Positions 27,270 to 37,300 of a stretch of DNA of 64,000 nt are shown here, piece by piece. This DNA is from an uncultured Porphyromonadaceae bacterium (GTDB lineage: Bacteria > Bacteroidota > Bacteroidia > Bacteroidales > Muribaculaceae), in contig URAU01000006.1 of NCBI GenBank assembly GCA_900545955.1, forward strand, positions 76,731-140,730, given 5' to 3'. Made by a program: the position numbers and the translations under genes. The first letter of the stretch is position 1, and each line of letters begins with the position of its first letter. The notes below the pieces were generated by a model. That model was not told the origin of the DNA. It saw nothing but the letters and a program-made list of their open reading frames with translations, and did not search any database.

Positions 27270-28838
27270 ATGAATAAGCTATTCCTCTCCTTAATGGCAA
27301 TGGGCTGCTCGCTCGCGTCTTTGGCCGGTGTGCGCAGTGATTTTGCCGTCGACACGATTTCAACGCAAGTCGGTAATTTTCAACTCGATTCAATCAATCT
27401 TTCATCGCCTTTGAATTATTATCTTTCGCGGGCTTGGGTGCGTTCCACCGGCAAGCAAAGGCTATGGCACGACATTTCTACCTCTAAATTTAATTTCGAC
27501 GCTAATGCAGCCGATGAGGTGGTGGATTCCGATATGCGCTCCTACATCGCTAATGAGACGATTGACCGTATAGTGGTCTACCGCGACTCCGTGGCGGCAA
27601 TAATCACCCATACTGAGGGGGAAGATTTGGTATTTCTGAATTATTGCTGGATAGAGCATGGGCGATGGGTAAACGGGGGTCAGGGTATGGCGGACAGTCT
27701 GGAACAGGCGCACGAGACGCTTCTAAAGCAATTGCCCTACCATCATGCGAATCTTCCGCGTATCGCCCGGATTGAGGCCTTACCGCAGTCGGAGGTCCCT
27801 TTTGTTGAATTCCTACTGAACTTGACCTCGTCTCCGGAGCATTTTCTGCTCGACATGCTTGAGTCTCACAGGCTTGTTATAAATGGAGAGTTCCACAGGC
27901 GTAAGGTTTCATGGGATATGCTCAAGCGTCTTATTGCGCTTCCGGAGTTTCCCGACAAAGTAGGCCATATCTTTATGGAATTACCGTCATGGTGCCAGCC
28001 GAAGATGGACAGCTTTATGGCTTCCGACTTGCTGCAAAAGGATACTTTACTCGGAATTTTCCGTGAGGAGCAACTTAACGGATGGTGGGACAGGGGTGAA
28101 TTCGAGTTCATATGTCAGTTGTGGGCGCTCAACCGGAGGTTGCCGGCAGATAAGAAAGTCAAGGTAATTCTGGCCGACTATCAGATACCGTATTCCGGAT
28201 TGACCGAGGGGAACACTCGCGAAGCAGAGGACAGAAACACGCATATGGCCGATGTTATCGAACGGACTCTTGCGGCCTCCGATGATGCCCGCGGCAATCT
28301 GTTTCTCGTCGGGTGTGGTCATGCCTATAAATCCAATCAGGCAGGCTTTGCCTCCGCCGCAAGCGGCCGCCCCTCGGAAAAGACAGCGGCTGCCCAGCTT
28401 GCCGACCGGCTCGGGGCATCGAATGTATTCACCGTATTTCAGCATGGTCTGTCGGGCGATAATGCCGGCAGGAATAAGCGTCCGCTCAGGGGTGGGATAT
28501 TCGACAAGGCATTTGAGGCTGTCGGAAACCGACCTGTCGGTTTCGCACTCGCTGGGTCGCCGTTCGGAGCCGAACCGTTCGACGGAATCTACGAAATCAA
28601 ATATAAGGTTGCGACTGGAAGCTTCGCCGACAACTTCGATGGATATCTCTTTCTGCATCCGGTAGTAGGTGAGCCTGTGGCAGAACCTCTGACTGAAATT
28701 TTTACCGACGCTTTCGTGGAGGAGATGAAACGTCGGGCCTCTGTGCTCGGGCTTGAAAACGCGCGTGGCCTATGGTTTGGCGTGTCTGCCCCGGAGATGA
28801 CTAAGGAGCATATTGTGGATGTGTTGACAAGAGAATAG
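27270..28838 (+). CDS. Exported protein with an EreA/ChaN-like motif pattern (tentative)
   Basis: The protein has 522 residues and a signal peptide (about 1-20). In the middle, LVINGEFHRRKVS near residue 207 has the GE-x-H arrangement, and GNLFLVGCGHAYKS near 349 has the second His motif, recalling the EreA/ChaN/TIKI superfamily of hydrolases and haem-binding proteins. DRNTHMADVIER also fits the Arg/Met-rich helix of that superfamily. The N-terminal 160 residues and the end are not recognised. The gene converges with the next one, 7 bases away. This assignment is motif-level only. Confidence 0.5.
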   Translation: MNKLFLSLMAMGCSLASLAGVRSDFAVDTISTQVGNFQLDSINLSSPLNYYLSRAWVRSTGKQRLWHDISTSKFNFDANAADEVVDSDMRSYIANETIDRIVVYRDSVAAIITHTEGEDLVFLNYCWIEHGRWVNGGQGMADSLEQAHETLLKQLPYHHANLPRIARIEALPQSEVPFVEFLLNLTSSPEHFLLDMLESHRLVINGEFHRRKVSWDMLKRLIALPEFPDKVGHIFMELPSWCQPKMDSFMASDLLQKDTLLGIFREEQLNGWWDRGEFEFICQLWALNRRLPADKKVKVILADYQIPYSGLTEGNTREAEDRNTHMADVIERTLAASDDARGNLFLVGCGHAYKSNQAGFASAASGRPSEKTAAAQLADRLGASNVFTVFQHGLSGDNAGRNKRPLRGGIFDKAFEAVGNRPVGFALAGSPFGAEPFDGIYEIKYKVATGSFADNFDGYLFLHPVVGEPVAEPLTEIFTDAFVEEMKRRASVLGLENARGLWFGVSAPEMTKEHIVDVLTRE

Positions 28839-28845
28839 GCTCTTT

Positions 28846-30876
28846 TCAGTGGGCGATGCGGTGCTTTTCTGTCAGGCCTGAGGCGTAGCGCACGATGTAG
28901 AGGCCGTTTGTAAGGGATTCGAGATGTCGCATCGACTCGGCAGTGGCGATATGACGCCCGCAGGTATCATATACGTCGGCGGGGAATAGACGCAGAGCAT
29001 CGGCTTCGATGTCGGCGATGCCGCTCATGGCGTCGTATGTCACCTCAATTGGATATTGTGCTTTCGTGCCGCGATAGTCGGCCGTCAGGCTGATAGTCGT
29101 GGCAAACGACTCTGTGGCCTCCGCGCAATCGTAGACAAGACGGTTGTGCTCCACGCGGAAGTAGGGGTATTTTGAATCGGTTTCGACGCCGGTAAGTAGC
29201 GGAAGAGATTTATCGGCGCTCATCCAGATCTGACGTGTGGCGAGTGCTCCGGCCGGTTGTTCGCGGGTAATTGCGAGCGTCTTTTTAGTCTGCTGCAGTT
29301 TGGCCGGTTCTTTAACTGTTATCTGTATTTCGGCGTAAAGCGAGGGGTCGGTCTTTGATTCGGCTGTCACTACGGTTGTCCCCGTTGCCGACGGGGTGAA
29401 AGTGCCATAGGCATCCACCGTGCCGACTGCCGGATTGCTCACATACCATCTGTAGGTATCGAACTGGTAGCGGTTGCCGCTTTCGCCCGCAAAGATTTCT
29501 TCACTATTGTCGATGCTCATGGGGTTGAGCCACAGAATGGTACCCAGACGGCATTCGGCTTTGGCTGCCGCCGAGGTCTTGTCTGATTCATCGACGAATA
29601 CCACTCCGGTGAGCTTTGTGAACCACAGATCGACCGTATATGGATCGACGCCGTCGGTCTGGCTGTAGCTTAGTGTGGTTTTCCCGGTTGTCTTGGGCGT
29701 TACGTTGCCATCCTTACTCAGGGCGGCAAGGTCGGAATTTCCGAGGGTGAAGGCGGGGTTGCCACCGCTCTGAGGTATGCCGTTTTTGAAGAGTAGTCCG
29801 GTGAAGGACGAGCTTGCCCCCACTGCAATGCGCTGGGCGCCCCCGCCGAGGTAGTGCATATAGATGTCGGTCGGCTCATAAGTATCATCCGGCTCCGTCA
29901 GCATCACCCCGCTTATCTCCGACGACCATTCTCCGGTCCATCCGCCGTTCTGCAGTCCGGCGGTGTAGATGCGGATGAAGTCGATATGGTCCAGCTCCAC
30001 ATGGTTGCCGTCGGCGTCGACTGCCCAAGAGATGTCGAATCCGTCGACGGGCTCCCCGTTGGAGTCGGCGAAATAGGGATTATGGGGTGCGGCGGGAGTC
30101 AGACCTGCCGGCACCGCGCGCATGTCGGCATATCCGAAAGCCGGTGTGTGGAACATCTTTACTGCCTGCGGGTTATGCAGGTCGTAATAACCGCGTATGC
30201 GTGTGCCGGTGAATGTCATGGATTCTGCATCCGGGGCCACGGTCAGTGTAAAACCGGCCGCTTCCGGATAATCGGGAAGAAGATAAGGGTCCGGATAAAG
30301 CACGTTGCTGCGGTAGGATGTCGGCAACACGGCTCCGGTCGAGCCGTCCGACGCTTGCCACCATACCTGATGGGCGGTGTTATAGCAGGGATTAGTGTAA
30401 GTCACCGAGAATCCCCGTTGGGATGTCGGCATATAATACTCGCTTCCGGCAAGCTCCAGCCAAGGGCCGTCGTCGGGAATTCCATTGCCGTTGGTATCGG
30501 CCATAACCTGCACTGCGGCCGGCTCGCAGCTCTCTCCGCTACCGCTCGAGAGAGCGTTTCCCCCGATTATGAAATCCACGCCGTAGCGGTGCTTCGGATG
30601 GTTGAGCACAGGCTTGTCGAACGCAAGCACTACGTACCCTCCGAAACTGCCGAGCGTAGTCACACCTTCGGTAGTGTCGTCAGTCGCACCTTTTAATGGA
30701 GCGGCGGCAGCCGACGGGTCGGTGGCGATTTCAAGATTGGCAAACTGGGTCGGAGCCGGGCAATAGTCTATCACCCTCACTCCGTTGTCGGCTTTTACTG
30801 CGGGAGCGGCAGAAAATGCAAGCGCAACGATTGCCGCATATGGCATCGTTGCGCTGAGTATGGTTTTGAGAGGCAT
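28846..30876 (-). CDS. Surface protein with Ig-like repeats and C-terminal tail
   Basis: The protein has 676 residues and a signal peptide (about 1-29). The N-terminal domain (about 30-365) has GGYVVLAFDKPV, DFIIGGNAL, DTNGNGIPDDGP and ELAGSEYYMP, a pattern found in Bacteroides cell-surface proteins that often neighbour cobalamin-uptake genes. Two BIG2-like Ig domains follow (about 395-545). The tail reads DVYDTCGRHIATAES and NGLYIVRYASG, like the type A sorting tails of type IX secretion. No transporter is adjacent; the upstream neighbour is serine palmitoyltransferase. Confidence 0.65.
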   Translation of the reverse strand: MPLKTILSATMPYAAIVALAFSAAPAVKADNGVRVIDYCPAPTQFANLEIATDPSAAAAPLKGATDDTTEGVTTLGSFGGYVVLAFDKPVLNHPKHRYGVDFIIGGNALSSGSGESCEPAAVQVMADTNGNGIPDDGPWLELAGSEYYMPTSQRGFSVTYTNPCYNTAHQVWWQASDGSTGAVLPTSYRSNVLYPDPYLLPDYPEAAGFTLTVAPDAESMTFTGTRIRGYYDLHNPQAVKMFHTPAFGYADMRAVPAGLTPAAPHNPYFADSNGEPVDGFDISWAVDADGNHVELDHIDFIRIYTAGLQNGGWTGEWSSEISGVMLTEPDDTYEPTDIYMHYLGGGAQRIAVGASSSFTGLLFKNGIPQSGGNPAFTLGNSDLAALSKDGNVTPKTTGKTTLSYSQTDGVDPYTVDLWFTKLTGVVFVDESDKTSAAAKAECRLGTILWLNPMSIDNSEEIFAGESGNRYQFDTYRWYVSNPAVGTVDAYGTFTPSATGTTVVTAESKTDPSLYAEIQITVKEPAKLQQTKKTLAITREQPAGALATRQIWMSADKSLPLLTGVETDSKYPYFRVEHNRLVYDCAEATESFATTISLTADYRGTKAQYPIEVTYDAMSGIADIEADALRLFPADVYDTCGRHIATAESMRHLESLTNGLYIVRYASGLTEKHRIAH

Positions 30877-30928
30877 GTCAGTATGGTTTGAGAGAAGTGT
30901 GGTTCCGGCAATCGGGCGTATCCTCCAG

Positions 30929-32116
30929 TCAGGGGATGAGCTCGTACTTGCGGAATACCTTCTGGATCTTGTCGAGAGCGTATTCCACCTGAGCCTTGGA
31001 GTGGGTGGCCATCAGGCTGAAACGTATCAGGGTATCCTGCGGAGCAACGGCGGGCGAAACTACAGGATTCACGAAGAGGCCCTCGTCGAAGAGGTCGCGC
31101 ACCACATGGTATGTTTTGTAGTCGTCGCGGATGAACAGCGGGATAATCGGAGTGGAAGTGTTGCCGATTTCGCAGCCCATGTTGCGGAATCCGTCAAGGG
31201 CGAAGTTTGTGATTTCCCAAAGATGCTCCTGGCGTTCGGGTTCCGATTCCATTATGTCGATGGCCTTCAGGGCAGCTGCAGTCGATGCGGGGGTAATCGA
31301 GGCGGTGAAGATGTAGGAGCGGGAGTGGTGGCGCAGGAAGGTGGTAATCTCCTTGTCGGTGGCGATGAAGCCGCCGAGCGATGCGAACGATTTCGAGAAA
31401 GTTCCCATTACCAGGTCTACGTCGTCGGTCACGCCGAAGTGGTTGCAGACTCCGCGGCCGCCTTTGCCGAATACGCCGATGCCGTGGGCTTCGTCGACCA
31501 TTACGGATGCGTTGTATTTTTTTGCAAGCTTCACGATCTCAGGCACGTTGGCCACGTCGCCTTCCATCGAGAACACGCTGTCGGTAACGATGAGCTTCAC
31601 CTTGTCGGGGTCGCACTTCTGGAGCTGCTTCTCAAGCGACGCCATGTCGTTGTGTTTGTACTTCAGGGCGGTGGAGAAGCTCAGACGGCGGCCTTCGATA
31701 ATCGAGGCGTGATCCTGCTCGTCCCAGAGGATGTAGTCCTCACGGCCGGTGAGACACGAAACCACCCCGAGGTTCACCTCGAAGCCGGTGGAGTATATCA
31801 TAACGTCTTCTTTGCCGATATATTCAGCTATGCGGCGTTCGAGCTGCTTGTGGATGTCGAGAGTTCCGTTGAGGAACGGGGATCCGGCGCAGCCGGTACC
31901 GTATTTCTTGGTTGCTTCGATGGCGGCTTCTTTGATGCGGGGATCGGCCACGAGGCCGGAATAGCAATTTGAGCCGAACATCAGCACCTTCTTGCCGTCG
32001 ATAAGCACTTCGGGTTCCTGCTCTGAGGAAATTTCGCGGAAATAGGGATAGACTCCTGCGGCCATGGCCTGTTGCGGAGCGGTGTACTGCGCGAGTTTTG
32101 CTTGTAGTAACTTCAT
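30929..32116 (-). CDS. spt: Serine palmitoyltransferase, Bacteroides type
   Basis: The protein has 395 residues and belongs to the alpha-oxoamine synthase family of PLP enzymes. It condenses L-serine with a fatty acyl-CoA to 3-ketodihydrosphinganine, the first step of sphingolipid synthesis. PLP lysine in GTFSKSFASLGG near residue 240; VDEAHGIGVFG and the GTGCAGSPFLNGTLD substrate loop are visible. The N-terminus (LLQAKLAQY, then VYPYFREI) and overall pattern match the Bacteroides enzyme as I remember it and differ from 2-amino-3-ketobutyrate CoA ligase. Its own promoter probably lies in the 358-base gap upstream. Confidence 0.88.
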   Translation of the reverse strand: MKLLQAKLAQYTAPQQAMAAGVYPYFREISSEQEPEVLIDGKKVLMFGSNCYSGLVADPRIKEAAIEATKKYGTGCAGSPFLNGTLDIHKQLERRIAEYIGKEDVMIYSTGFEVNLGVVSCLTGREDYILWDEQDHASIIEGRRLSFSTALKYKHNDMASLEKQLQKCDPDKVKLIVTDSVFSMEGDVANVPEIVKLAKKYNASVMVDEAHGIGVFGKGGRGVCNHFGVTDDVDLVMGTFSKSFASLGGFIATDKEITTFLRHHSRSYIFTASITPASTAAALKAIDIMESEPERQEHLWEITNFALDGFRNMGCEIGNTSTPIIPLFIRDDYKTYHVVRDLFDEGLFVNPVVSPAVAPQDTLIRFSLMATHSKAQVEYALDKIQKVFRKYELIP

Positions 32117-32474
32117 GCTATGGGTTGAAAATGCCTGATAGTCAGACGTTAGCTGTAGTTGTGGCCGATGGTGGCCTGCAGCGGTATTTTATGAGTTGGC
32201 TATATACGTTCGGAATGTCCGGATTATACCCGTCGGCCTTGGCCACGGATATAGCGTGAAGAGAGATCCGATATTCAAGTGCCTGTGGACCAGTAATGAT
32301 TGAGGCAATATCACTTGGGGCACTCGTTTTTACCTTGAGTATTCGGCTTGCAAAATTAGAAAAAAAATGCGAGAATGAAGCTACTGTTTATAAAAAATGT
32401 GATGGTTTTGGCGCAAATTGCTCGAAAATTGTCGATTTTGCCACTTTTACGTCAGCGGGGGTCGGTCAATTGGT
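32117..32474 (-). promoter_or_regulatory. Gene-free stretch with a predicted spt promoter
   Basis: This 358-base stretch lies between the hutI stop and the spt start. It is AT-rich near its middle. On the minus strand 32351-32358 reads TAATTTTG, a match to the -7 element; I see no clear -33. No gene of convincing quality is present. Confidence 0.4.
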
Positions 32475-33719
32475 TTACTTTGATTTGATCCGATTGCCGC
32501 GCAGGTAGATGTCGGTGATCAGTGGCGTAGTATAGGCGTAGAGAAGATATTGCAGAGAGGGGAGGGGGCGCGTAATGAAGAAACTGGCGTTTTTCCCCGC
32601 CGCTATGGTTCCGCAACGCTCGGCCACGCCCATTGCGGCTGCGCCGTTGATTGTAGTGGCGTTGAGCGATTGTTCCGGCGTAAGACGCATGCGTATCGAC
32701 CCCAGCGATGCCACAAACCGCATATCGCCCGAGGGCGATGAGCCCGGATTGTAGTCGGAGGCAAGGGCTACTGCAGCTCCGGCATTGATTAGTTCGCGCG
32801 TTCGCGCGTAGGGCATACCTAAGAAGAAGGAGGCGCCGGGCAGCGCGGTGGCTATGGTGCCGCTGTGGGCGAGCAGACGGATTTCTTCCTCGCCGATGCG
32901 CTCGAGATGGTCGACCGAAAGGGCGCCGTGTGCCACTCCTACCTGCACACCCCCGGAGATGTCGAGCTCGTTGGCATGGATTTTCGGCCGCATGCCGTAG
33001 GCTCCGGCTGCTTCGAGGATGCGAGATGTCTCGTCGGGCGTGAAGAATCCGCGGTCGCAGAATACGTCCACATAGTCGGCCAGTTGCTGTCGCCCGACCT
33101 CCGGGATGGTTTCCCGGCAGAGCATCTCGACGTAGTCGCTCTGGCGCCCCGCGTAGGCTCGCCCTACGGCATGGGCGCCGAGAAAAGTTGTCTTCACCTC
33201 CAGCGGGACGGTCTCCTTTATGCGGCGAGCCACGCGCAGCATCTTCAGCTCGCTCTCGGTGATCAGGCCATAGCCGCTCTTTATCTCGATGGCTCCGGTC
33301 CCTTTGGATATTACCTCGTCAATGCGTTCCATTGCCTGTCGGTAGAGTTCCTCCTCGGGGGTGGCGGCCAGCAGGTCGGCGGAGTTCAGGATTCCGCCGC
33401 CGCGCCGTGCAATTTCCTCATAGCTCAGACCGTTGATTTTGTCGAGAAACTCGCCGGAGCGCTCGCCTGCATATATTATATGTGTGTGCGAGTCGCAGAA
33501 TGAAGGGAACACCCAGCGGCCGTCGAGGTCGATGATTTCGGCGTTCTCGGGCATTTCGCCGAGTGTGGCCATCTCGCCGCACGCGGCTATGGTGTCGCCG
33601 TCGGTGAGCAGCCATGCCGACTCGATAGTTTTGAAAACGTTCATTTCCGCGCCGCGTCGGGCCGATGTGCGCTGGTCGGCGCCCGCGAGCACGCCGATGT
33701 TTATGAATAGTCTTCTCAT
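32475..33719 (-). CDS. hutI: Imidazolonepropionase
   Basis: The protein has 414 residues of the amidohydrolase superfamily. It opens the ring of 4-imidazolone-5-propionate to N-formimino-L-glutamate, the third step of histidine breakdown. Metal and substrate motifs: FCDSHTHIIYAG, KSGYGL, GAHAVG, HANELD, VDHLE and LASDYNPGSSP. It is the last gene of the hut operon, 33 bases after hutH. Confidence 0.95.
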   Translation of the reverse strand: MRRLFINIGVLAGADQRTSARRGAEMNVFKTIESAWLLTDGDTIAACGEMATLGEMPENAEIIDLDGRWVFPSFCDSHTHIIYAGERSGEFLDKINGLSYEEIARRGGGILNSADLLAATPEEELYRQAMERIDEVISKGTGAIEIKSGYGLITESELKMLRVARRIKETVPLEVKTTFLGAHAVGRAYAGRQSDYVEMLCRETIPEVGRQQLADYVDVFCDRGFFTPDETSRILEAAGAYGMRPKIHANELDISGGVQVGVAHGALSVDHLERIGEEEIRLLAHSGTIATALPGASFFLGMPYARTRELINAGAAVALASDYNPGSSPSGDMRFVASLGSIRMRLTPEQSLNATTINGAAAMGVAERCGTIAAGKNASFFITRPLPSLQYLLYAYTTPLITDIYLRGNRIKSK

Positions 33720-33752
33720 GGAGGGCTGAAGTTTATTTCGTTTCCCTGCCGG

Positions 33753-35240
33753 TCAGGGCATAGTGGTCTTGATGAATTCGGTGGTGGCGTCGATAAGCGG
33801 ATACATTACTGTGTCGGTGTCGACGAATGGTACTGTAAGCCTCAGCTCGGCTACCATTTTCTCAAGCAATGGCGATGTGTGGAGCGGTCGGCGGAAGTGG
33901 AGTGCCTGGGCAGCGTTCAGAAGTTCGATGGCCAGCACCCGGTAGGTATTGTCGGCTATCTCGCAGAGTTTCGTGGCTGAATTGGCGCCCATCGACACGT
34001 GGTCTTCCTGTCCCTGCGAGGAGGGGATGCTGTCGGACGACGTGGGCCAGCACAGGGCGCGGTTGCGGTTTACGATGGAGGCAGCGGCGTATTGCGGAAT
34101 CATGAAGCCGCTGTTCAGACCCGGTTTGGCCACGAGGAAGGATGGTAGTCCGCGCACTCCCGATATGAGTTTGAAGGTGCGCCGCTCCGAGATGTCGGCG
34201 ATTTCGGCGAGGGCCACGGCGAGGTGGTCCATCGGCAGGGCGATGGGCTGGCCGTGGAAGTTGCCGGCGGATACCACCAGGTCTTCCTCGGGGAAAACGG
34301 TCGGATTGTCGGTCACGGAGTTGATTTCCGTCTCCAGCGCGCGTGCGGCAAATTCGAGAGTATCTTTCGAGGCGCCGTGAACCTGCGGTATGCAGCGGAA
34401 GGAGTAGGGATCCTGCACATGTATTTTCGGCTGTTTCTGCAATTCGCTCCCTTCGAGGAAGTAGCGCACGGCGTCGGCCGTCGATTTCTGTCCGGGGTGG
34501 GGCCGGACGGCCTGGATTTGTGGCAGGAAGGGCTCGATGCGTCCGTCGAAGGCGTCGAGCGAGAGTGCGCCGATTTTATCGGCCCACACCATGATGCGGC
34601 GTGCGCGGATTATGGCCCATACGCCGTGGGCCGACATGAATTGGGTGCCGTTGAGCAGTGCCAGTCCCTCTTTGCTCTGCAGGGTTATCGGTTCCCATCC
34701 GGTGCGTCGCAGCAGTTCGGCGCCGGAGATTGTCTGCCCTTCGTAGTCTACCTCGCCCAGCCCGAGCAGGGGGAGTGAGAGGTTGGCAAGCGGTGCGAGG
34801 TCGCCCGAGGCTCCCAGCGAGCCCAGCCGGCGCACTACCGGGGTGATGTGGCGGTTGAACATCTCAATCAGGCGCTCCACCGTGGCGGTCTGCACGCCCG
34901 AATGTCCGTAGCTGAGCGATTGGATTTTCAGAAGCATCATAAGCCTTACAATCTCCGGGTCGACTTTCTCGCCGATACTGCACGAATGGCTCATCACCAG
35001 ATTTTTCTGGAGTGTGGCCAGCTGGTCGGGGTCGATAGAGATGTTGCAGAGCGACCCGAATCCGGTCGATACGCCGTAGATGGGCTCTTTTTGCGTCGCC
35101 ATTTTGTTGTCGAGATATTCGCGGCAGCGCGCTATGCGTCGGGCGGATTCTTCGCTCAGGGCGAGCTTCATGTCGTTGTCGATGATTTGAGCCACGCGGT
35201 CGATTTCGAGCCAGTCGGGGCTGATATGATGGACTTCCAT
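33753..35240 (-). CDS. hutH: Histidine ammonia-lyase
   Basis: The protein has 495 residues and deaminates L-histidine to urocanate. The residues that cyclise into the MIO cofactor are A144-S145-G146, in GSLGASGDLAPL. YGVSTGFGSL and QDPYSFRCIPQVHG are also family motifs, and SQGQEDHVSMG lies near the end. It sits between hutU and hutI. Confidence 0.96.
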   Translation of the reverse strand: MEVHHISPDWLEIDRVAQIIDNDMKLALSEESARRIARCREYLDNKMATQKEPIYGVSTGFGSLCNISIDPDQLATLQKNLVMSHSCSIGEKVDPEIVRLMMLLKIQSLSYGHSGVQTATVERLIEMFNRHITPVVRRLGSLGASGDLAPLANLSLPLLGLGEVDYEGQTISGAELLRRTGWEPITLQSKEGLALLNGTQFMSAHGVWAIIRARRIMVWADKIGALSLDAFDGRIEPFLPQIQAVRPHPGQKSTADAVRYFLEGSELQKQPKIHVQDPYSFRCIPQVHGASKDTLEFAARALETEINSVTDNPTVFPEEDLVVSAGNFHGQPIALPMDHLAVALAEIADISERRTFKLISGVRGLPSFLVAKPGLNSGFMIPQYAAASIVNRNRALCWPTSSDSIPSSQGQEDHVSMGANSATKLCEIADNTYRVLAIELLNAAQALHFRRPLHTSPLLEKMVAELRLTVPFVDTDTVMYPLIDATTEFIKTTMP

Positions 35241-35264
35241 ATGGATGGTTTAAGTGTGTTTGTA

Positions 35265-37292
35265 TTAGTGGAAAATATTCATGGCATCGGCGATTGCCTG
35301 CTCGTCGGCCATGTTGGGAAGGGTTACGCACAGGGTAGGGGTGCGCTCCATCTCGCGGCGGATGGCGTTCACGGCGCCCTTGTTGCGGGCCCAGCTGCGG
35401 CGGGCTATGCCGTTGGTCACGTCCCATAGCAGCATGCGGTCTATGGCGGTGGCGCTGTCGGCCGAGCCGTCAATCACCATGCCGAATCCCCCGTTGATTA
35501 CTTCGCCCCAGCCTACGCCGCCTCCGTTGTGGAGTGATACCCATGTGGCGCCCCGGAACGAGTCGCCTATCACGTTCTGTACGGCCATGTCGGCGCAGAG
35601 GTTCGACCCGTCGTAGATGTTCGATGTCTCGCGGTAGGGGGAGTCGGTGCCGGATACGTCGTGGTGGTCACGGCCGAGCACTACCGGGGCTGTGATTTCG
35701 CCCGTTCGGATGGCGTCGTTGAATGCGCGGGCTATGCGTGCGCGGCCTTCGGCATCGGCGTAGAGGATGCGGGCCTGCGAGCCTACCACGAGGTGGTTTT
35801 CGGCGGCTTTCTCAATCCAGTGGAGGTTGTCGGCCAGCTGGCCGTGGATTTCGTCGGGGCATTCCTCGAGCATCTCGCGGAGCACGCGCGCAGCTATGCG
35901 GTCGGTGGCGGCAAGGTCGGCGGGGTCGCCCGAGCTGCAAACCCAGCGGAATGGACCGAATCCGTAGTCGAAGAAGAGCGGGCCCATGATGTCCTGCACA
36001 TACGATGGATAGCGGAATCCTTCGCTACCGTCGGTGGCACCGACGTCGGCTCCGGCGCGCGATGCTTCGAGCAGGAAGGCGTTGCCGTAGTCGAAGAAAT
36101 ACATTCCGTCGGCTGCCAGGCGGTTGATGGCGGCAACCTGGCGGCGCAGGGAGCTCTGCACGGCCTCGCGGAAGGCTTCGGGATTGTCGGCCATCATGGC
36201 CTGCGACTCCTCGTAGCTTAATCCGGCGGGGTAGTAGCCTCCGGCCCAAGGGTTGTGGAGCGAGGTCTGGTCGCTCCCGAGGTCTACATGGACGTTGCGC
36301 TCGGCCAGTCGTTCCCATAGGTCTACGATGTTGCCGAGATATGCCAGCGAAATGGTTTCGTTTGCCTCTACGGCGCGCTCGGCGCGGTCGATTACGGCGT
36401 CGAGGTCGGTGTGTACTTCGTCGACCCATCCCTGCTCGTGGCGCTTGGCCACGGCCTTGGGGTTGATTTCAGCGGTTATGCTCACCACTCCGGCTATGTT
36501 GGCGGCCTTGGGTTGCGCGCCCGACATGCCGCCAAGTCCGGCGGTTACGAACAGCAGTCCGCGGTCGTTGCCGAATCCGGCTGCGCGCTGGCGCCGGGCC
36601 GCGTTGAGAACGGTTATCGTTGTGCCGTGCACGATTCCCTGCGGACCGATGTACATATACGATCCGGCTGTCATCTGCCCATACTGGCTCACGCCGAGGG
36701 CGTTCAGTCGCTCCCAGTCGTCGGGCTTGGAGTGGTTGGGTATCACCATTCCGTTGGTCACCACAACCCGCGGCGCCGATGTCGACGAGGGGAAGAGTCC
36801 CAGCGGGTGGCCGGAGTACATCACGAGCGTCTGCTCGTCGGTCATCTCCGAGAGGTATTTCATTGCCAGGCGGTACTGCGCCCAGTTCTGAAACACGGCG
36901 CCGTTGCCCCCGTAGGTTATGAGTTCGTGGGGATGCTGGGCTACGCGCGGGTCCAGATTGTTCTGTATCATCATCATGATGGCCGCGGCCTTGCGCGACC
37001 GGGCCGGATACTGGTCGATTGGTCGGGCGTACATCGGATACTGCGGACGGTAGCGATACATATATATGCGTCCGTAGCGCTTCAGCTCGTCGGCGAATTC
37101 GGGCGCGAGACGGCTGTGGAGCTCGGCGGGGAAATAGCGCAAGGCGTTGCGCAGGGCGAGTTCCTTCTCTTTCTTTGTGAGAATGTCTTTGCGGCGCGGA
37201 GCGTGGTTCACGTCAGGGTCGTATACGGGGTCGGGCGGAAGCTGGGCGGGGATGCCTGTGCGGAGGTCGTCCTGAAATTCCTGGAGTGTCAT
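35265..37292 (-). CDS. hutU: Urocanate hydratase, long form
   Basis: The protein has 675 residues, longer than the roughly 550 of the Bacillus and Pseudomonas enzyme. It converts urocanate to imidazolonepropionate with bound NAD. Motifs: TYGGNGAVFQNW near the substrate site, TAGLGGMSGAQPKA for NAD, SDQTSLHNPWAGG, and FRWVCSSGDP. The ATG at 37292 (MTLQEFQDDL) lies 8 bases after the ftcD stop; the 19 codons upstream would overlap ftcD. Confidence 0.95.
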   Translation of the reverse strand: MTLQEFQDDLRTGIPAQLPPDPVYDPDVNHAPRRKDILTKKEKELALRNALRYFPAELHSRLAPEFADELKRYGRIYMYRYRPQYPMYARPIDQYPARSRKAAAIMMMIQNNLDPRVAQHPHELITYGGNGAVFQNWAQYRLAMKYLSEMTDEQTLVMYSGHPLGLFPSSTSAPRVVVTNGMVIPNHSKPDDWERLNALGVSQYGQMTAGSYMYIGPQGIVHGTTITVLNAARRQRAAGFGNDRGLLFVTAGLGGMSGAQPKAANIAGVVSITAEINPKAVAKRHEQGWVDEVHTDLDAVIDRAERAVEANETISLAYLGNIVDLWERLAERNVHVDLGSDQTSLHNPWAGGYYPAGLSYEESQAMMADNPEAFREAVQSSLRRQVAAINRLAADGMYFFDYGNAFLLEASRAGADVGATDGSEGFRYPSYVQDIMGPLFFDYGFGPFRWVCSSGDPADLAATDRIAARVLREMLEECPDEIHGQLADNLHWIEKAAENHLVVGSQARILYADAEGRARIARAFNDAIRTGEITAPVVLGRDHHDVSGTDSPYRETSNIYDGSNLCADMAVQNVIGDSFRGATWVSLHNGGGVGWGEVINGGFGMVIDGSADSATAIDRMLLWDVTNGIARRSWARNKGAVNAIRREMERTPTLCVTLPNMADEQAIADAMNIFH

Positions 37293-37300
37293 ATGAAAGG

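Noticed and set aside
30785..31972. Long plus-strand open frame opposite the surface-protein start and serine palmitoyltransferase
   Set aside because: The minus-strand enzyme is complete and recognisable; the plus frame is a shadow.
32296..32508. 70-codon plus-strand frame between spt and hutI
   Set aside because: It has no recognisable features, overlaps hutI, and lies in a likely promoter region.
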